A stretch of 64,000 nt of DNA. Origin: Legionella adelaidensis. Lineage in GTDB: Bacteria > Pseudomonadota > Gammaproteobacteria > Legionellales > Legionellaceae. The stretch covers positions 301,420-365,419 of the forward strand of contig NZ_LR134433.1 in NCBI RefSeq assembly GCF_900637865.1, in the 5' to 3' direction. This document shows positions 38,601 through 47,865 of this stretch, in pieces. Each line of letters starts with the position of its first letter. Position 1 is the stretch's first letter. Position numbers and translations under genes: made by a program. The notes beneath the pieces are model-generated. The model saw nothing but the letters and a program-made list of their open reading frames with translations, had not been told where the DNA came from and made no database searches.

Positions 38601-39467
38601 ATGAAATTTGAAACTTGGGATAGGGATACTCTTATCAAAGAAATACAAACGGAGTTTGAGGTTTTAACTCAACTGCCTGGAGAACTTCACTACTCTAATG
38701 AAAAATTGTTGGAGAAAGATATAAAGGACCTTCAAAATATTTATTTTGATTTAAAAAGGAAAACGGATAAAAATTTTTACCCACAATATGAGAAGGAATT
38801 GGATAGAGCTTATGAGTTTAACGCACCTGAATATGATGCTGATTTTATTTCTTGGTCTAAACATCCCACTTGGGAAATAGATGAGGCAATCGCTCTTTTG
38901 CTTGGAAAAGATCCAACGAAAGTTACTTGGGATAAATTAAAAGAAGATTCACCAGACTTCCCGTTAGCAAGAAAATTTAATCAATTACGAATAACAGTCC
39001 TTCGATGTATATCCTCCGGCGAGTTAGTTGAGCCAATTATTCCAGCAGAGTTTTTAGTATGGGCGAAGGAAATGAATTTGGATATTCCAGAAGCCCTAAT
39101 AAGGGGAGTTAATAGTTTTAAAAGACCGGTAATTAATCTAAAAGAGCCGTATGAACAATTAAACAAACAATATACGGAAGCTCTTGAGCTCATCTCTGAA
39201 CAAGATCGATTGATTGCAAATCTCAAGGATGCTCAACAACAATCTGACACAGACAAACCTTTGGGAGAAAAAGAAAGGCAAAGCTTATACAAATTGATAG
39301 CCGCTATGGCTTACGCAGGATACAAGTACAATCCCAATGATAAAAAAAGTGCTACTCCTAAAGAAATATCAGAGGATATAACGAAAATTTTAAGTGATAA
39401 CCTAGACACTGATACCGTCAGAAAATGGTTAAAAAAAGCTTGCGAGGCTTACCCGAATCAAAATTAG
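38601..39467 (+). CDS. Island-associated protein of unknown function
   Basis: 288 aa. The N-terminal half has FISWSKHPTWEIDEAIALLLGKDP, a motif seen in many island-borne proteins; the C-terminal part (RQSLYKLIAAMAYAGYKYNP, then DTDTVRKWLKKA) is a conserved helical module that recurs at the ends of such proteins. A coiled coil lies between. GGAGA is 9-10 nt upstream of the ATG. Probably regulatory, but not shown. Confidence 0.7.
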   Translation: MKFETWDRDTLIKEIQTEFEVLTQLPGELHYSNEKLLEKDIKDLQNIYFDLKRKTDKNFYPQYEKELDRAYEFNAPEYDADFISWSKHPTWEIDEAIALLLGKDPTKVTWDKLKEDSPDFPLARKFNQLRITVLRCISSGELVEPIIPAEFLVWAKEMNLDIPEALIRGVNSFKRPVINLKEPYEQLNKQYTEALELISEQDRLIANLKDAQQQSDTDKPLGEKERQSLYKLIAAMAYAGYKYNPNDKKSATPKEISEDITKILSDNLDTDTVRKWLKKACEAYPNQN

Positions 39468-39478
39468 GCCTATAACGC

Positions 39479-39498
39479 TTAAACCGAATTCGGCTTAA
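39479..39498. promoter_or_regulatory. Palindrome upstream of alpA, possible operator
   Basis: TTAAACCGAATTCGGCTTAA is a 20-bp imperfect palindrome around CCGAATTCGG, with a further half site (AAAACCGAACT) at 39500-39510. It lies about 80 bp before alpA, in the only gap between the upstream gene and the replication module. Confidence 0.45.
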
Positions 39499-39578
39499 CT
39501 AAAACCGAACTCCACCACAAGCTATTCATTTTTTTTTACTCTGTAACTGTGTTTAATGAAATCCGAGGAGGATTCAAC

Positions 39579-39788
39579 ATGGTTACAAACATCCTAAGAT
39601 TACCCACAGTAAAAAAACGAACAGGACTTTCTCGAAGTACCATATACCTACGAGTTTCACGGGGCCATTTTCCTCGCCCTGTTTCTTTAGGGGGAAGATC
39701 AGTTGGCTGGATTGAAGCTGAAGTTAATGAATGGTTGGAGCAACAGATAACTCAAAGCCGACAAAGAGACGATGGAGGGCAAGCATGA
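39579..39788 (+). CDS. alpA: AlpA-family transcriptional regulator
   Basis: 69 aa. MerR-like winged helix: RLPTVKKRTGLSRSTIYLRVSRGHFPRPVSLGGRSVGW, then EAEVNEWLEQQI. A strong GAGGAGG 8 nt upstream selects the ATG at 39579 over an earlier in-frame GTG at 39549. AlpA proteins control excision or replication genes of P4-like satellites. The stop overlaps the primase start (ATGA). Confidence 0.92.
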   Translation: MVTNILRLPTVKKRTGLSRSTIYLRVSRGHFPRPVSLGGRSVGWIEAEVNEWLEQQITQSRQRDDGGQA

Positions 39789-42265
39789 TGGCTACTTCAT
39801 TGACAAATTTTACTTTTGACTCTGTGATAACCGATAAAAGCGATAAAACTGTCATCACCAGCAACGCCGATTTCTTGCTAGCAATTTTTGGCAATCCAGG
39901 AAGTTATAAAGAACACCCTATGATAGTTAGCTTTAAAGGAAATCCTCAAGACATAGATAATAAAAAATGGTTTAGCCGTCCCTGGACTAATGTTTCTACA
40001 GTTCTGAGTGCTGATGCAAATAATTATTTCAGTTTATCTCGCTTTAAGGCTAATGAAATTGGGAAATATAGGCGTAAAAAATCCCAATTCTGTGAGCTGT
40101 GTGTCATCATGTTAGATGATATTGGCAGTAAAGTATCAACTGATCGAATCACATTACAGCCCAGCTGGATTCTTGAAACTTCACCAGGCAATTTTCAGGT
40201 AGGTTATATTTTAAGAGAGCCTATCAGTGAAAATAAACTCGCTGATCAAGTCGTGAAGGCTTTTGTTCAAGCTGGATTATGTGATCCTGGCGCGAATGGT
40301 CCAACAGCTAGATTAGCTAGGCTTCCTGTTGCTGTAAATGGCAAACATGCACAACAGTTTCGCTGTCAATTGAAATTATGGAAGCCAGAAAATCGTTATT
40401 CATTTCAAGAATTGATTAATTATTTTCAATTAGAACTTAGTGATGAAAAACGGAGTAAATCTTCTCACATTCAAACTATTAATGCTAACGATACTACTAA
40501 TGCCAACGATACGGATAATGAACAAATTTGGACCCCCGGTCCGAAGGAAAATACTGTTGTTGCTGCTTTAACAAGACATAGTCTTTATAAATCACCGTTA
40601 GGAGAAGGCAAGCATGATATTACCTGTCCCTGGGTAAATGAGCATACTGCTTTAGTGAATAGTGGAACGGCTTATTTCGAACCTGATGACAATTACCCTT
40701 TAGGCGGTTTCAAATGCTTTCATGGCCATTGTAGCGAGAGACATATCCGTGATCTGTTAGGATTTCTTAATGTTGATTTACAATCCGCACGTATGAAACC
40801 CACTATTCATGTTGTTAAAGGAGAGATTCATCGTATTGTAGACATAGCGGAGCGAGAATTAGCAGCTACAAAACAGTACTATCAAAGAGGCGGTATGATT
40901 GTTTCGGTTTATATAGATGGAGGTACTAACCAAACGCAAATACAACCGGTTTCTCAATCAGTACTAGTTAGGGCTCTTGCAAGCATTGCAATATGGGAGC
41001 AATTTGATGGTCGTTCTAAAAATTGGACACGTATTGATCCTCCTGCCCGTCATACATCTATCCTTTATGATTCAAATAATTACAGGCATTTGCCTCTAAT
41101 CAATGGTTTAGCCCGCCAACCTTATTTAAGAACAGATGGAAGTATAATGCTGCAAGCTAATTATGATACAGATACAGGAATGTTTGGTATATTTGATAGT
41201 AGACAATTTTTAATACCCGATAAACCAGGCCGTGAGGATGCTCAATCAGCATTAGAGCTGTTAAATGAGCTTTTGAAAGAGTTTGATTTTGCTACTGAAA
41301 GAGATCATGCTGCAGCACTTTCTGCTATTCTAACAGCTGCTATTCGCCCAAGCCTCATCAATGCTCCTATGATTCATGTACGCGCTCACGCCGTTGGATC
41401 AGGTAAATCTTATCTTTGCTCATTAATTACAGCCTTTGCTGCGCCTCAGAAAGGAACACCGACTACCTTTCCTGCAGATGACGAAGAATGCCGTAAATTA
41501 CTATTAGCAGAGCTTTTATATGCACCTGCTGTAATTGAATTTGACAATATTACCAGTGATATTTTACCACATAAGAGTCTGTGTACAGCACTTACATCAG
41601 AATTTATCAGTGGACGAATACTAGGTGTATCCAAAACAGCTAAGGTAAGTACTAGAACACTTTTCTTATCTAGTGGCAATAATGTCACTCCAATCAAAGA
41701 CATGGCAAGGCGGTGTATTACTATCAACCTCAATCCTGAAATTGAGATTCCAGCTGCTCGAGAATTTAAACGGCCTGATCTCATCTCAGAAGTATTTGAG
41801 GAAAGGGAACGCTATGTGTCTGCTGCAATAACTCTTGTACGTGCTTGGATTATTGCTGGAAGACCAAAATTTACATGTAAATCACTAGCAGGTTTTAATG
41901 ACTGGTCAGATCTTTGTCGTCAACCTCTGCTATGGCTTGGCTATGTTGATCCTGCAGGATCAATTTTTGAAGCATTAAAAGAAGACCCTGATCGTGAACA
42001 GTTAGGCAGACTTTTAATGGCCTGGAAAAATACTTTTAAAAATGTGCCGGCAATGGTAAGAGAAGCTGTAAATGGTGAAAATGAAGAGCTTAGGGAAATA
42101 CTCCATGATATTGCGGATGAGCGTGGAGTAATAAATCGACTCAGATTAGGAAGATGGATTAAGAGGCATGAGGGACAAATTGTTGACAGCCTTCGTTTTG
42201 TTCGATGTAGTGGGCATACTTCTGCTGAGCGATGGCGTGTTGAATCGGTTTCATCAGTTTTGTAG
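39785..42265 (+). CDS. Primase/helicase-like replication protein of the island
   Basis: 826 aa from the ATG at 39785, with GGAGGG 8 nt upstream; the frame stays open further upstream but that part overlaps alpA. The N-terminal ~230 residues resemble RepB-like primases (MLDDIGSK, PSWILETSPGNFQVGYIL, ARLARLPVAVN). A CFHGHC segment near 315 may bind zinc. The C-terminal half is a P-loop ATPase with Walker A AVGSGKSYL (about 535) and a Walker B-like APAVIEFDNI (about 588). It probably starts island replication after excision. Confidence 0.82.
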   Translation: MMATSLTNFTFDSVITDKSDKTVITSNADFLLAIFGNPGSYKEHPMIVSFKGNPQDIDNKKWFSRPWTNVSTVLSADANNYFSLSRFKANEIGKYRRKKSQFCELCVIMLDDIGSKVSTDRITLQPSWILETSPGNFQVGYILREPISENKLADQVVKAFVQAGLCDPGANGPTARLARLPVAVNGKHAQQFRCQLKLWKPENRYSFQELINYFQLELSDEKRSKSSHIQTINANDTTNANDTDNEQIWTPGPKENTVVAALTRHSLYKSPLGEGKHDITCPWVNEHTALVNSGTAYFEPDDNYPLGGFKCFHGHCSERHIRDLLGFLNVDLQSARMKPTIHVVKGEIHRIVDIAERELAATKQYYQRGGMIVSVYIDGGTNQTQIQPVSQSVLVRALASIAIWEQFDGRSKNWTRIDPPARHTSILYDSNNYRHLPLINGLARQPYLRTDGSIMLQANYDTDTGMFGIFDSRQFLIPDKPGREDAQSALELLNELLKEFDFATERDHAAALSAILTAAIRPSLINAPMIHVRAHAVGSGKSYLCSLITAFAAPQKGTPTTFPADDEECRKLLLAELLYAPAVIEFDNITSDILPHKSLCTALTSEFISGRILGVSKTAKVSTRTLFLSSGNNVTPIKDMARRCITINLNPEIEIPAAREFKRPDLISEVFEERERYVSAAITLVRAWIIAGRPKFTCKSLAGFNDWSDLCRQPLLWLGYVDPAGSIFEALKEDPDREQLGRLLMAWKNTFKNVPAMVREAVNGENEELREILHDIADERGVINRLRLGRWIKRHEGQIVDSLRFVRCSGHTSAERWRVESVSSVL

Positions 42266-42375
42266 GTTTCTTATTGTTAGCATAAAAAAACTGTCATGAA
42301 TAAGCATAATGTTGAACGTAAAAATAATAAAATTTCCAATTAATTTCGGTAAAAGATGTAGAATATGGAGGAAAA

Positions 42376-42957
42376 ATGGGTGGTTATGGTAGCGGAAAAC
42401 ATTGGTATCATGATTCTAAGCCAACCATAAATAATTATAGGTTTATTGATATACGGCGCTGGAGTCGTGAAAAAGTTTTAATTTCAAATAATAAATTTAG
42501 CAGACAATGGTTATCTGATGGAAAAATAATTTTATTTATTAATGTAGAAATAGCTCCTGATCGAAATTACCTAATTGTGCGATGGCAAAATCCAAAAGAA
42601 AAAAAAGAGCCGCAGAAAATTAATTATGTTATTGATATTCTCTGGGAAGACTGCCATTTTGGTGGTCAACGCCCGTGGTTTATTTGTCCTTTAAAAAAGT
42701 GCGGCCGTCGCGTAGCTATACTATACGGTGGGCCTATTTTCGCATGTCGTCATTGTTACAAGCTAGTTTATCAAAGTCAACGTGAAGGAGTTAGTGATCG
42801 AGCAATACGGAAAGCTGAAAAAATACGCGCTAGGTTGAAATGGAATACAGGTATATTAGAAGGGACTCAGGATAAGCCCAAGGGAATGCACTGGCGTACA
42901 TACGAACGTTTGTGCAAGTTACACGACATTTATACTGATATTTTTCTAAAAAAATAA
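42376..42957 (+). CDS. Zinc-ribbon protein of mobile elements
   Basis: 193 aa. It begins MGGYGSGKHWY, shared by a family often next to satellite primases. RSIDVRRW-like FIDIRRWSREKVL follows, and a Cys4 zinc ribbon (CPLKKCGRR ... FACRHCYKLVYQSQRE) sits at about 109-137, then basic helices (RAIRKAEKIRARLKW). Nucleic-acid binding is likely; function unknown. Good AGGAAAA ribosome site. Confidence 0.75.
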   Translation: MGGYGSGKHWYHDSKPTINNYRFIDIRRWSREKVLISNNKFSRQWLSDGKIILFINVEIAPDRNYLIVRWQNPKEKKEPQKINYVIDILWEDCHFGGQRPWFICPLKKCGRRVAILYGGPIFACRHCYKLVYQSQREGVSDRAIRKAEKIRARLKWNTGILEGTQDKPKGMHWRTYERLCKLHDIYTDIFLKK

Positions 42958-43052
42958 GTATCTTGCTAGGTCCTAATTAATCTATGAAACCAAAATGAGA
43001 ATATGATTATTTTAAGCAGATTCTGCCACTGTCGCCACCTATCAATATAATT

Positions 43053-44072
43053 TTATAAAATTTCTCTCATTTTATCGGCCTGATAAGCTCTCTCTATTGC
43101 ACCATTCGGTAGAAAAACGGGCTGTAAGTGTTCAAAGCATTGCATCCGGTCGTCACCACCTTCATCAGACAGAAAGATGTATTCACAATATTCTGCGATG
43201 TCCTGAATAATACGTTCAAAACGATAATAGCAAATGGCATCCTGATTTATTTTTGTTTGGCCATAGCCTTGATAAAATAGTGACTCCTCTTCTGTTGCTG
43301 TGCGGCCACTGTCCCAAATGCCAGCTCCGACAAACATCAAATCACGTTCTTTGGGGGCAAAGATGAGTGTATCCCAGTCAACAACATAAAGGGCTCCTTT
43401 TTTGTCAACAATCAAGTTCCAACCATGGATATCTGCATGGCATAAAATGTATTTGAGGGGCTCTTTTTGGATCGTTGCCGCAAGCTTTTCAGCGCGCTCA
43501 ACAAGGTTAAGTATTTCGCTACTTTTGGATTTCAGAAACTCTGCCATTTTTACCGCAACAGGCTCTTTAAAAACCTCATTTTCAATGCGTATAAGAAATG
43601 CTTTGACGGTTTCTCGCCATTTGGAAGAAAATACTTCCCGGGGTGTGCCACTTGTTAGGGCATTTGGAATATCGGTGCTATGAAGCTTTTTAATGGCCGA
43701 TCCAAATTGCACCCATTGATCTTCTGATAGTTTGGTTTCTATGCCATTACCACCCTCTATATAAGGGTAGAGAATTGCCTTGAAGGATGCCAAGCTTGTC
43801 CAAAGCTGCTTTGTCTTGGTTGCAAGAGGCGGGATCACTTGCTTGACGCCTGAGTCAGCAAGATATTTAGGAGCTGAAACTGAGGCATCAATAAATTCAC
43901 CGCGTCGTAACTTTAGAAAGTAATCCGTTTGGTTACTTGCTGTAACACGGTAAACAGCCGTATTGAAATCAGCACCAATTGGAAGAAAAGAAATTAATTT
44001 TACATCTAATTCATAAGCCTCTCGTAAACATCTGACGATTTCCTCGTCTGCAAGTTTTGGTTTTATTAGCAT
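43053..44072 (-). CDS. APH(9)-like aminoglycoside/spectinomycin phosphotransferase
   Basis: 339 aa from ATG 44072 (AGGA 9 nt upstream); the frame is open 16 codons further into a gene fragment. Protein-kinase-like fold: catalytic HxD in CHADIHGWNLIVD, metal-binding VDWDTLIFAPKERDLMF. The latter and KWRETVKAFL closely resemble APH(9)-Ia, the spectinomycin kinase first found in L. pneumophila. Last gene of the minus-strand cargo cluster. Whether it confers resistance cannot be told from sequence. Confidence 0.85.
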   Translation of the reverse strand: MLIKPKLADEEIVRCLREAYELDVKLISFLPIGADFNTAVYRVTASNQTDYFLKLRRGEFIDASVSAPKYLADSGVKQVIPPLATKTKQLWTSLASFKAILYPYIEGGNGIETKLSEDQWVQFGSAIKKLHSTDIPNALTSGTPREVFSSKWRETVKAFLIRIENEVFKEPVAVKMAEFLKSKSSEILNLVERAEKLAATIQKEPLKYILCHADIHGWNLIVDKKGALYVVDWDTLIFAPKERDLMFVGAGIWDSGRTATEEESLFYQGYGQTKINQDAICYYRFERIIQDIAEYCEYIFLSDEGGDDRMQCFEHLQPVFLPNGAIERAYQADKMREIL

Positions 44073-44121
44073 CGCTTTTATCCTAAAATCATAACTATTA
44101 TTTTTGGCATACATAAACAAT

Positions 44122-44170
44122 ACATTATATTCTGCGTGACCGGCTTCAACTAATAAATTGGGTAAAGGAC
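44122..44170 (-). pseudogene. C-terminal fragment of a metallophosphoesterase
   Basis: On the minus strand it encodes SPLPNLLVEAGHAEYN, nearly identical to PLPNLLVEVGHAEYQ near the end of the phosphoesterase at 47046. A stop codon lies just upstream, and the frame continues into the APH(9) gene. It is a recombination scar: APH(9) once followed a second phosphoesterase copy. Confidence 0.8.
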
Positions 44171-44199
44171 TATCAATTTATTCATTACTGAGTTTTTTT

Positions 44200-44736
44200 T
44201 CATTGTATATTCTTCAAAATAATTCCTACTCGTTCATCGATGAATTTAGCTGGAATAGTTACGCATTCGTAACCAAATTTAGCGTAAGCATCTCTATGAA
44301 CTTGCTCAAATTTAACTGAGTCTTCAAAACTTATTTGCCTCGCATCGGTATTTGTTATAAAGCCTAAGTTTTCAAGGAAGAAAGCTTGTTTTTCATAAAT
44401 ATCATATTTGTGAATTCGTTTTATTTCATCCATCAGGTTAGGGGATGGCTCAAAACCAAGATATAGGGCAAGCGCATAGGTGCAGATTGGTGAGCGGTCA
44501 TAAAAATGCCGATCGGAATAATCATCGCACATATCAATTTGTCGATGTTTTTGAAGCCTAACAATATCATCAATAAAATTAGTGTGCTTCCAAGGCGCCA
44601 TGTCACCCTGAGCTTGTCTAAAGGCAATAAGGTCAGTTGCTGCTTCGCTTACAACACTTGCTCCTGTTAATTCCAGGGCACGAATAACAGAGGTTTTTCC
44701 ACAGCCGGGAGTACCCGTTATGATGTATCGCTTCAT
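44200..44736 (-). CDS. Small P-loop ATPase (AAA_28-like)
   Basis: 178 aa. Walker A GTPGCGKTS (about 8-16), a Walker B-like FYDRSPICTYALAL near 80, and a nucleoside-kinase-like layout. AAA_28 members are predicted kinases or NTPases with unknown substrates. ATGA overlap with the upstream phosphotransferase gene shows translational coupling. Confidence 0.8.
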   Translation of the reverse strand: MKRYIITGTPGCGKTSVIRALELTGASVVSEAATDLIAFRQAQGDMAPWKHTNFIDDIVRLQKHRQIDMCDDYSDRHFYDRSPICTYALALYLGFEPSPNLMDEIKRIHKYDIYEKQAFFLENLGFITNTDARQISFEDSVKFEQVHRDAYAKFGYECVTIPAKFIDERVGIILKNIQ

Positions 44737-45983
44737 GGCTTAAGCTCCATAAACGCAGGATAGAATTCAAGCGGCTTTACATCTAACCAACGGGTTTTAA
44801 CTGCGATTAATATATCTTGTGCCATTCTTCTCAATTGGGGTAATTGATCATTTTTTGAAGCCACATCAATAAAGGCTTGAAGTCTTGTTAGGACTCGAGG
44901 TCTGACATTATTTTCTTCTGGTTTCCATAAGGAATTTTCAGGAGTCGGACCCGATGGCCCCACTCTATCTTTATCTATAACAGAGTTTAGAAGAGGAATG
45001 GTTTGTTGTAATAACCAAAAACCGCAAGCTTCGGTATAAGCAGTCATATAAGCTAAATCATCTGAGGCAGCTGGTATTACGCGTTTTAATTCTTCTCTAT
45101 AGATTATTTCCAAAGATTCAATTACTTCATGGGGTATAGCCTTAGCGCACCAACAGGTGGGCATGCTCATTCGTAAGTAGGTGCCATCCAGTAATGCATT
45201 ACGCACAACTGCCCACTCAAAATCGATGAGTTGTAATTCTTGAGAATTCTTGTGATCAAACACATTGTCTGGACAGATGTCCCCATGGGTTAATACTGTA
45301 AATGCGCCTGGTTTGATGAGTGATTTAATTAAGCTTTGTGCTTCATGGATGGTTTCGGGGGTGACAGTTAATCCAAGGTTTTTATTGGCTAGCTCAAGTT
45401 TAGGCAATAAGTCACTAAATATAAAATCAAGTTCATCTTGCATGCTTTCCGCTTGCGGATTGATGTCATGCAGAATGGCTTCATATTTTGAAACATGACC
45501 AAAGCTTGCAGCATGAAAATTTGCCAATGCCATCATAAAACGATTTAGGGCACCAATTGCCCCTGCATGATTAGGGAGAGTTAAAGAATCAACCAAACTA
45601 ATATGTTCAAGGCCTAAATCTTCAAGCAGGATAAATCGATGCTCCTTATTACCACCATAAAATTTTGGGACGTTATGATGCCATTGTTTAACCCCACTTA
45701 AAAATTCCAGACCAGCCCAATCTCGTGCGAACCGCGCATAAGCATCTTTGTCATCGTCATCCATTGCTTCGGGCAATGACTGCTTTAGAATGATGCTTGC
45801 AGGGATAACATCAGATTTCTTTTCTAAATAAAGCCGCAAAACCACATTTCTTCGATCAGGCTCACTTAAAAAAGTAGCTGACTTTATTTCGCATGGGTTT
45901 GCAAAATATTGCTGTAATAAATGTTGTGCTGCCTGGATAACATTTGGATCTGGTATTTGCATATCTGTTTCTTCATGATTCAT
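44733..45983 (-). CDS. APH/choline kinase-family phosphotransferase
   Basis: 416 aa with a kinase-like fold. An N-lobe with FILLEDLGLEHISLV hinge is followed by the catalytic loop LTHGDICPDNVF (about 230) and metal site LIDFEWAVVRNALLDG (about 255). The family phosphorylates small molecules such as aminoglycosides, choline or sugars; this one is not close to known resistance enzymes. It overlaps by 4 bp the genes on both sides, so the three are one translation unit. Confidence 0.8.
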   Translation of the reverse strand: MNHEETDMQIPDPNVIQAAQHLLQQYFANPCEIKSATFLSEPDRRNVVLRLYLEKKSDVIPASIILKQSLPEAMDDDDKDAYARFARDWAGLEFLSGVKQWHHNVPKFYGGNKEHRFILLEDLGLEHISLVDSLTLPNHAGAIGALNRFMMALANFHAASFGHVSKYEAILHDINPQAESMQDELDFIFSDLLPKLELANKNLGLTVTPETIHEAQSLIKSLIKPGAFTVLTHGDICPDNVFDHKNSQELQLIDFEWAVVRNALLDGTYLRMSMPTCWCAKAIPHEVIESLEIIYREELKRVIPAASDDLAYMTAYTEACGFWLLQQTIPLLNSVIDKDRVGPSGPTPENSLWKPEENNVRPRVLTRLQAFIDVASKNDQLPQLRRMAQDILIAVKTRWLDVKPLEFYPAFMELKP

Positions 45984-47011
45984 ACATTTGCTTCTTTTAA
46001 AATTTTATTAATGAACTGAGTTTTAGCATCAGTATACTGTTCACGATCATAGGTGTATTGTTGCGATAATTTTATTTTTAATTGTTCATACTCATGTGCT
46101 GCTTCAGGGTGGGCAATTAAGTAATCTCGAAAAATAATTCGATGTTGTCCACGTTTAGACTGAGGCTCAATAATATGGACATGATGTGTCCTTTTCTCAC
46201 CAAATGGGGGCATACCTTTTACGAAAAACATCTTTTCGGGGTCAGGATCTTCTCGCCAATAAATGTATCCAATATTTTCTAGAGTATTTATAGCAGCCTT
46301 TTTAATATTGGGGAGTGAATCAACAACTATTTGGATGTCAATAATGGGCTTAGCTAACATTCCAGGAATAGCAGTGCTTCCTACATGCTGTATATCAATA
46401 AGATGCTTTCGGGGAATTAGTTCACGCAGTATTTTAATCTCAAGTTCTGCTATTTGAGGCCATAGATCATCATAAGGAGCCAATTCAATGCCATCGCTCT
46501 TGTAGGTTTCGTACCAAAATAATTCTGTACCATCGGAGGTTTGTTTTGTGCCTCTATAGTCAAAACCAGATTTTTGTAAGACTTTTTGAGAGGCAAGCTG
46601 ATCCGGATAGGCGGAAGCAACTATCTTATTAATCAATAAATGTTGGAATCCCCAATGAACTAAAGCTTTTGTTATTTCTGTGGCGTATCCTTTGCTCCAA
46701 TATTTTTTGTGTAAATGATAGCCAATTTCAATTTCAGACTGAGTGTCATCAAAGAGCAAATGAAACAAGCCAGCTTCGCCAATAAAATTGCCGCTTTCTT
46801 TTTCAAATACCAAATAAAATCCCATGTCATGTTTTTTTTGATAAGACAATGCAAAATTTAAATAATCCTGGACTTGTTCTTTTGTTTGAGCTCCACCTTC
46901 ACCAGTATATTTCATTACCTCGTGATCAGAGCGTAATGCTACTAATTTATCTAAATCCGTCAACTCAGGTGCTTTCAGAATCAGGCGTTTGGTTTCTAAA
47001 AAAATACTCAT
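45980..47011 (-). CDS. GNAT acetyltransferase fused to GrpB domain
   Basis: 343 aa. Residues 1-165 are a RimJ-type GNAT domain (LETKRLILKAPELTDLDKL, YHLHKKYWSKGYATEITKALV). Residues about 175-340 are a GrpB/UPF0157 domain of nucleotidyltransferase fold (IQHVGSTAIPGMLAKPIIDIQIVV, HHVHIIEPQSKRGQHRI). GrpB proteins are often linked to CoaE or to acetyltransferases; the reaction is unknown. Second module of the cargo operon, 34 bp after the phosphoesterase. Confidence 0.88.
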   Translation of the reverse strand: MSIFLETKRLILKAPELTDLDKLVALRSDHEVMKYTGEGGAQTKEQVQDYLNFALSYQKKHDMGFYLVFEKESGNFIGEAGLFHLLFDDTQSEIEIGYHLHKKYWSKGYATEITKALVHWGFQHLLINKIVASAYPDQLASQKVLQKSGFDYRGTKQTSDGTELFWYETYKSDGIELAPYDDLWPQIAELEIKILRELIPRKHLIDIQHVGSTAIPGMLAKPIIDIQIVVDSLPNIKKAAINTLENIGYIYWREDPDPEKMFFVKGMPPFGEKRTHHVHIIEPQSKRGQHRIIFRDYLIAHPEAAHEYEQLKIKLSQQYTYDREQYTDAKTQFINKILKEANV

Positions 47012-47045
47012 TTCTTTACTCGATTATTTAAATGCAGATGAATCA

Positions 47046-47864
47046 TTAAGCTATTTTACTCGTATAAATAATTTTCTGAATTTCTGGCTGTTGATATTCT
47101 GCATGTCCTACTTCAACCAGCAAATTGGGAAGAGGATTATATTCTGCTTTATCATGAGTATGACCACAGAATGCTAAGAAGTTGATATCCGTGTAGTTCA
47201 TGCAAATATCTCTTAATACTTCACCAGTTGCTTCTGACGCGAAGTAAGGCAGCCAGTCATCATTGCTTATTTTACCTGCATGGAAGCATACTTCTTTAAA
47301 TGGGGGAATATGCGTTAAAACAATAACTTTTCGAGGATGCTCTTTTACTGCTTGTAATAATTGCATTTGGAGCTGGCTAGCATCAAGATCAGCAAGTTGC
47401 TGCATTTTTGCTAATAGTTGAGACTTACCAAGAATCTTTTCTTGAAATAAATCAGCGATCATTTTACTGTCATTAAGCACGACCCTGCTATCATAATAGT
47501 TACCCAGACGACCGTCAGCCCAGCCATCATGTCCCACTAAAATCGTGTTTTCATCCAATCGCTGTGGGCTTGAGGCAGGCAGCCAAAATAAATACTGATT
47601 AGATTGAGTTAACTCAGTCACTTGGCTTCGTACTTCACTTACCCGACCACGATAATAATCATGGTTACCAAGAACGAAATAAACTGGTTTTTCAATAAAA
47701 TCTGACAGTTCTTGCAGTATATATTTAATGCTGGGTGCTTCTGCAATATCACCACTTATTAATACACTATCACATTTGGTGTTAATAATTTCTTGGTAAA
47801 ATTTTTGGCGTTCATCTGCATTAAGGAAATTTAAATGAACATCGGTTAACCATGCCAGTTTCAT
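47046..47864 (-). CDS. Calcineurin-like metallophosphoesterase
   Basis: 272 aa. All dimetal motifs are seen: D8-x-H10 (LTDVHLN), GD in ISGDIAEAP, GNHDYYRG, an H in LTHIPPF and GHTH (FCGHTHDKAEY). The family cleaves phosphomono- or diesters, including cyclic nucleotides. One base separates it from the nucleotidyltransferase stop, so they are coupled. A fragment of a second copy lies at 44122. Confidence 0.9.
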   Translation of the reverse strand: MKLAWLTDVHLNFLNADERQKFYQEIINTKCDSVLISGDIAEAPSIKYILQELSDFIEKPVYFVLGNHDYYRGRVSEVRSQVTELTQSNQYLFWLPASSPQRLDENTILVGHDGWADGRLGNYYDSRVVLNDSKMIADLFQEKILGKSQLLAKMQQLADLDASQLQMQLLQAVKEHPRKVIVLTHIPPFKEVCFHAGKISNDDWLPYFASEATGEVLRDICMNYTDINFLAFCGHTHDKAEYNPLPNLLVEVGHAEYQQPEIQKIIYTSKIA

Positions 47865-47865
47865 G

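Noticed and set aside
47022..47070. Plus-strand LNADE-like sequence resembling the phosphoesterase N-terminus (FLNADER)
   Set aside because: Match is only about 15 bases with unrelated flanks; probably chance.
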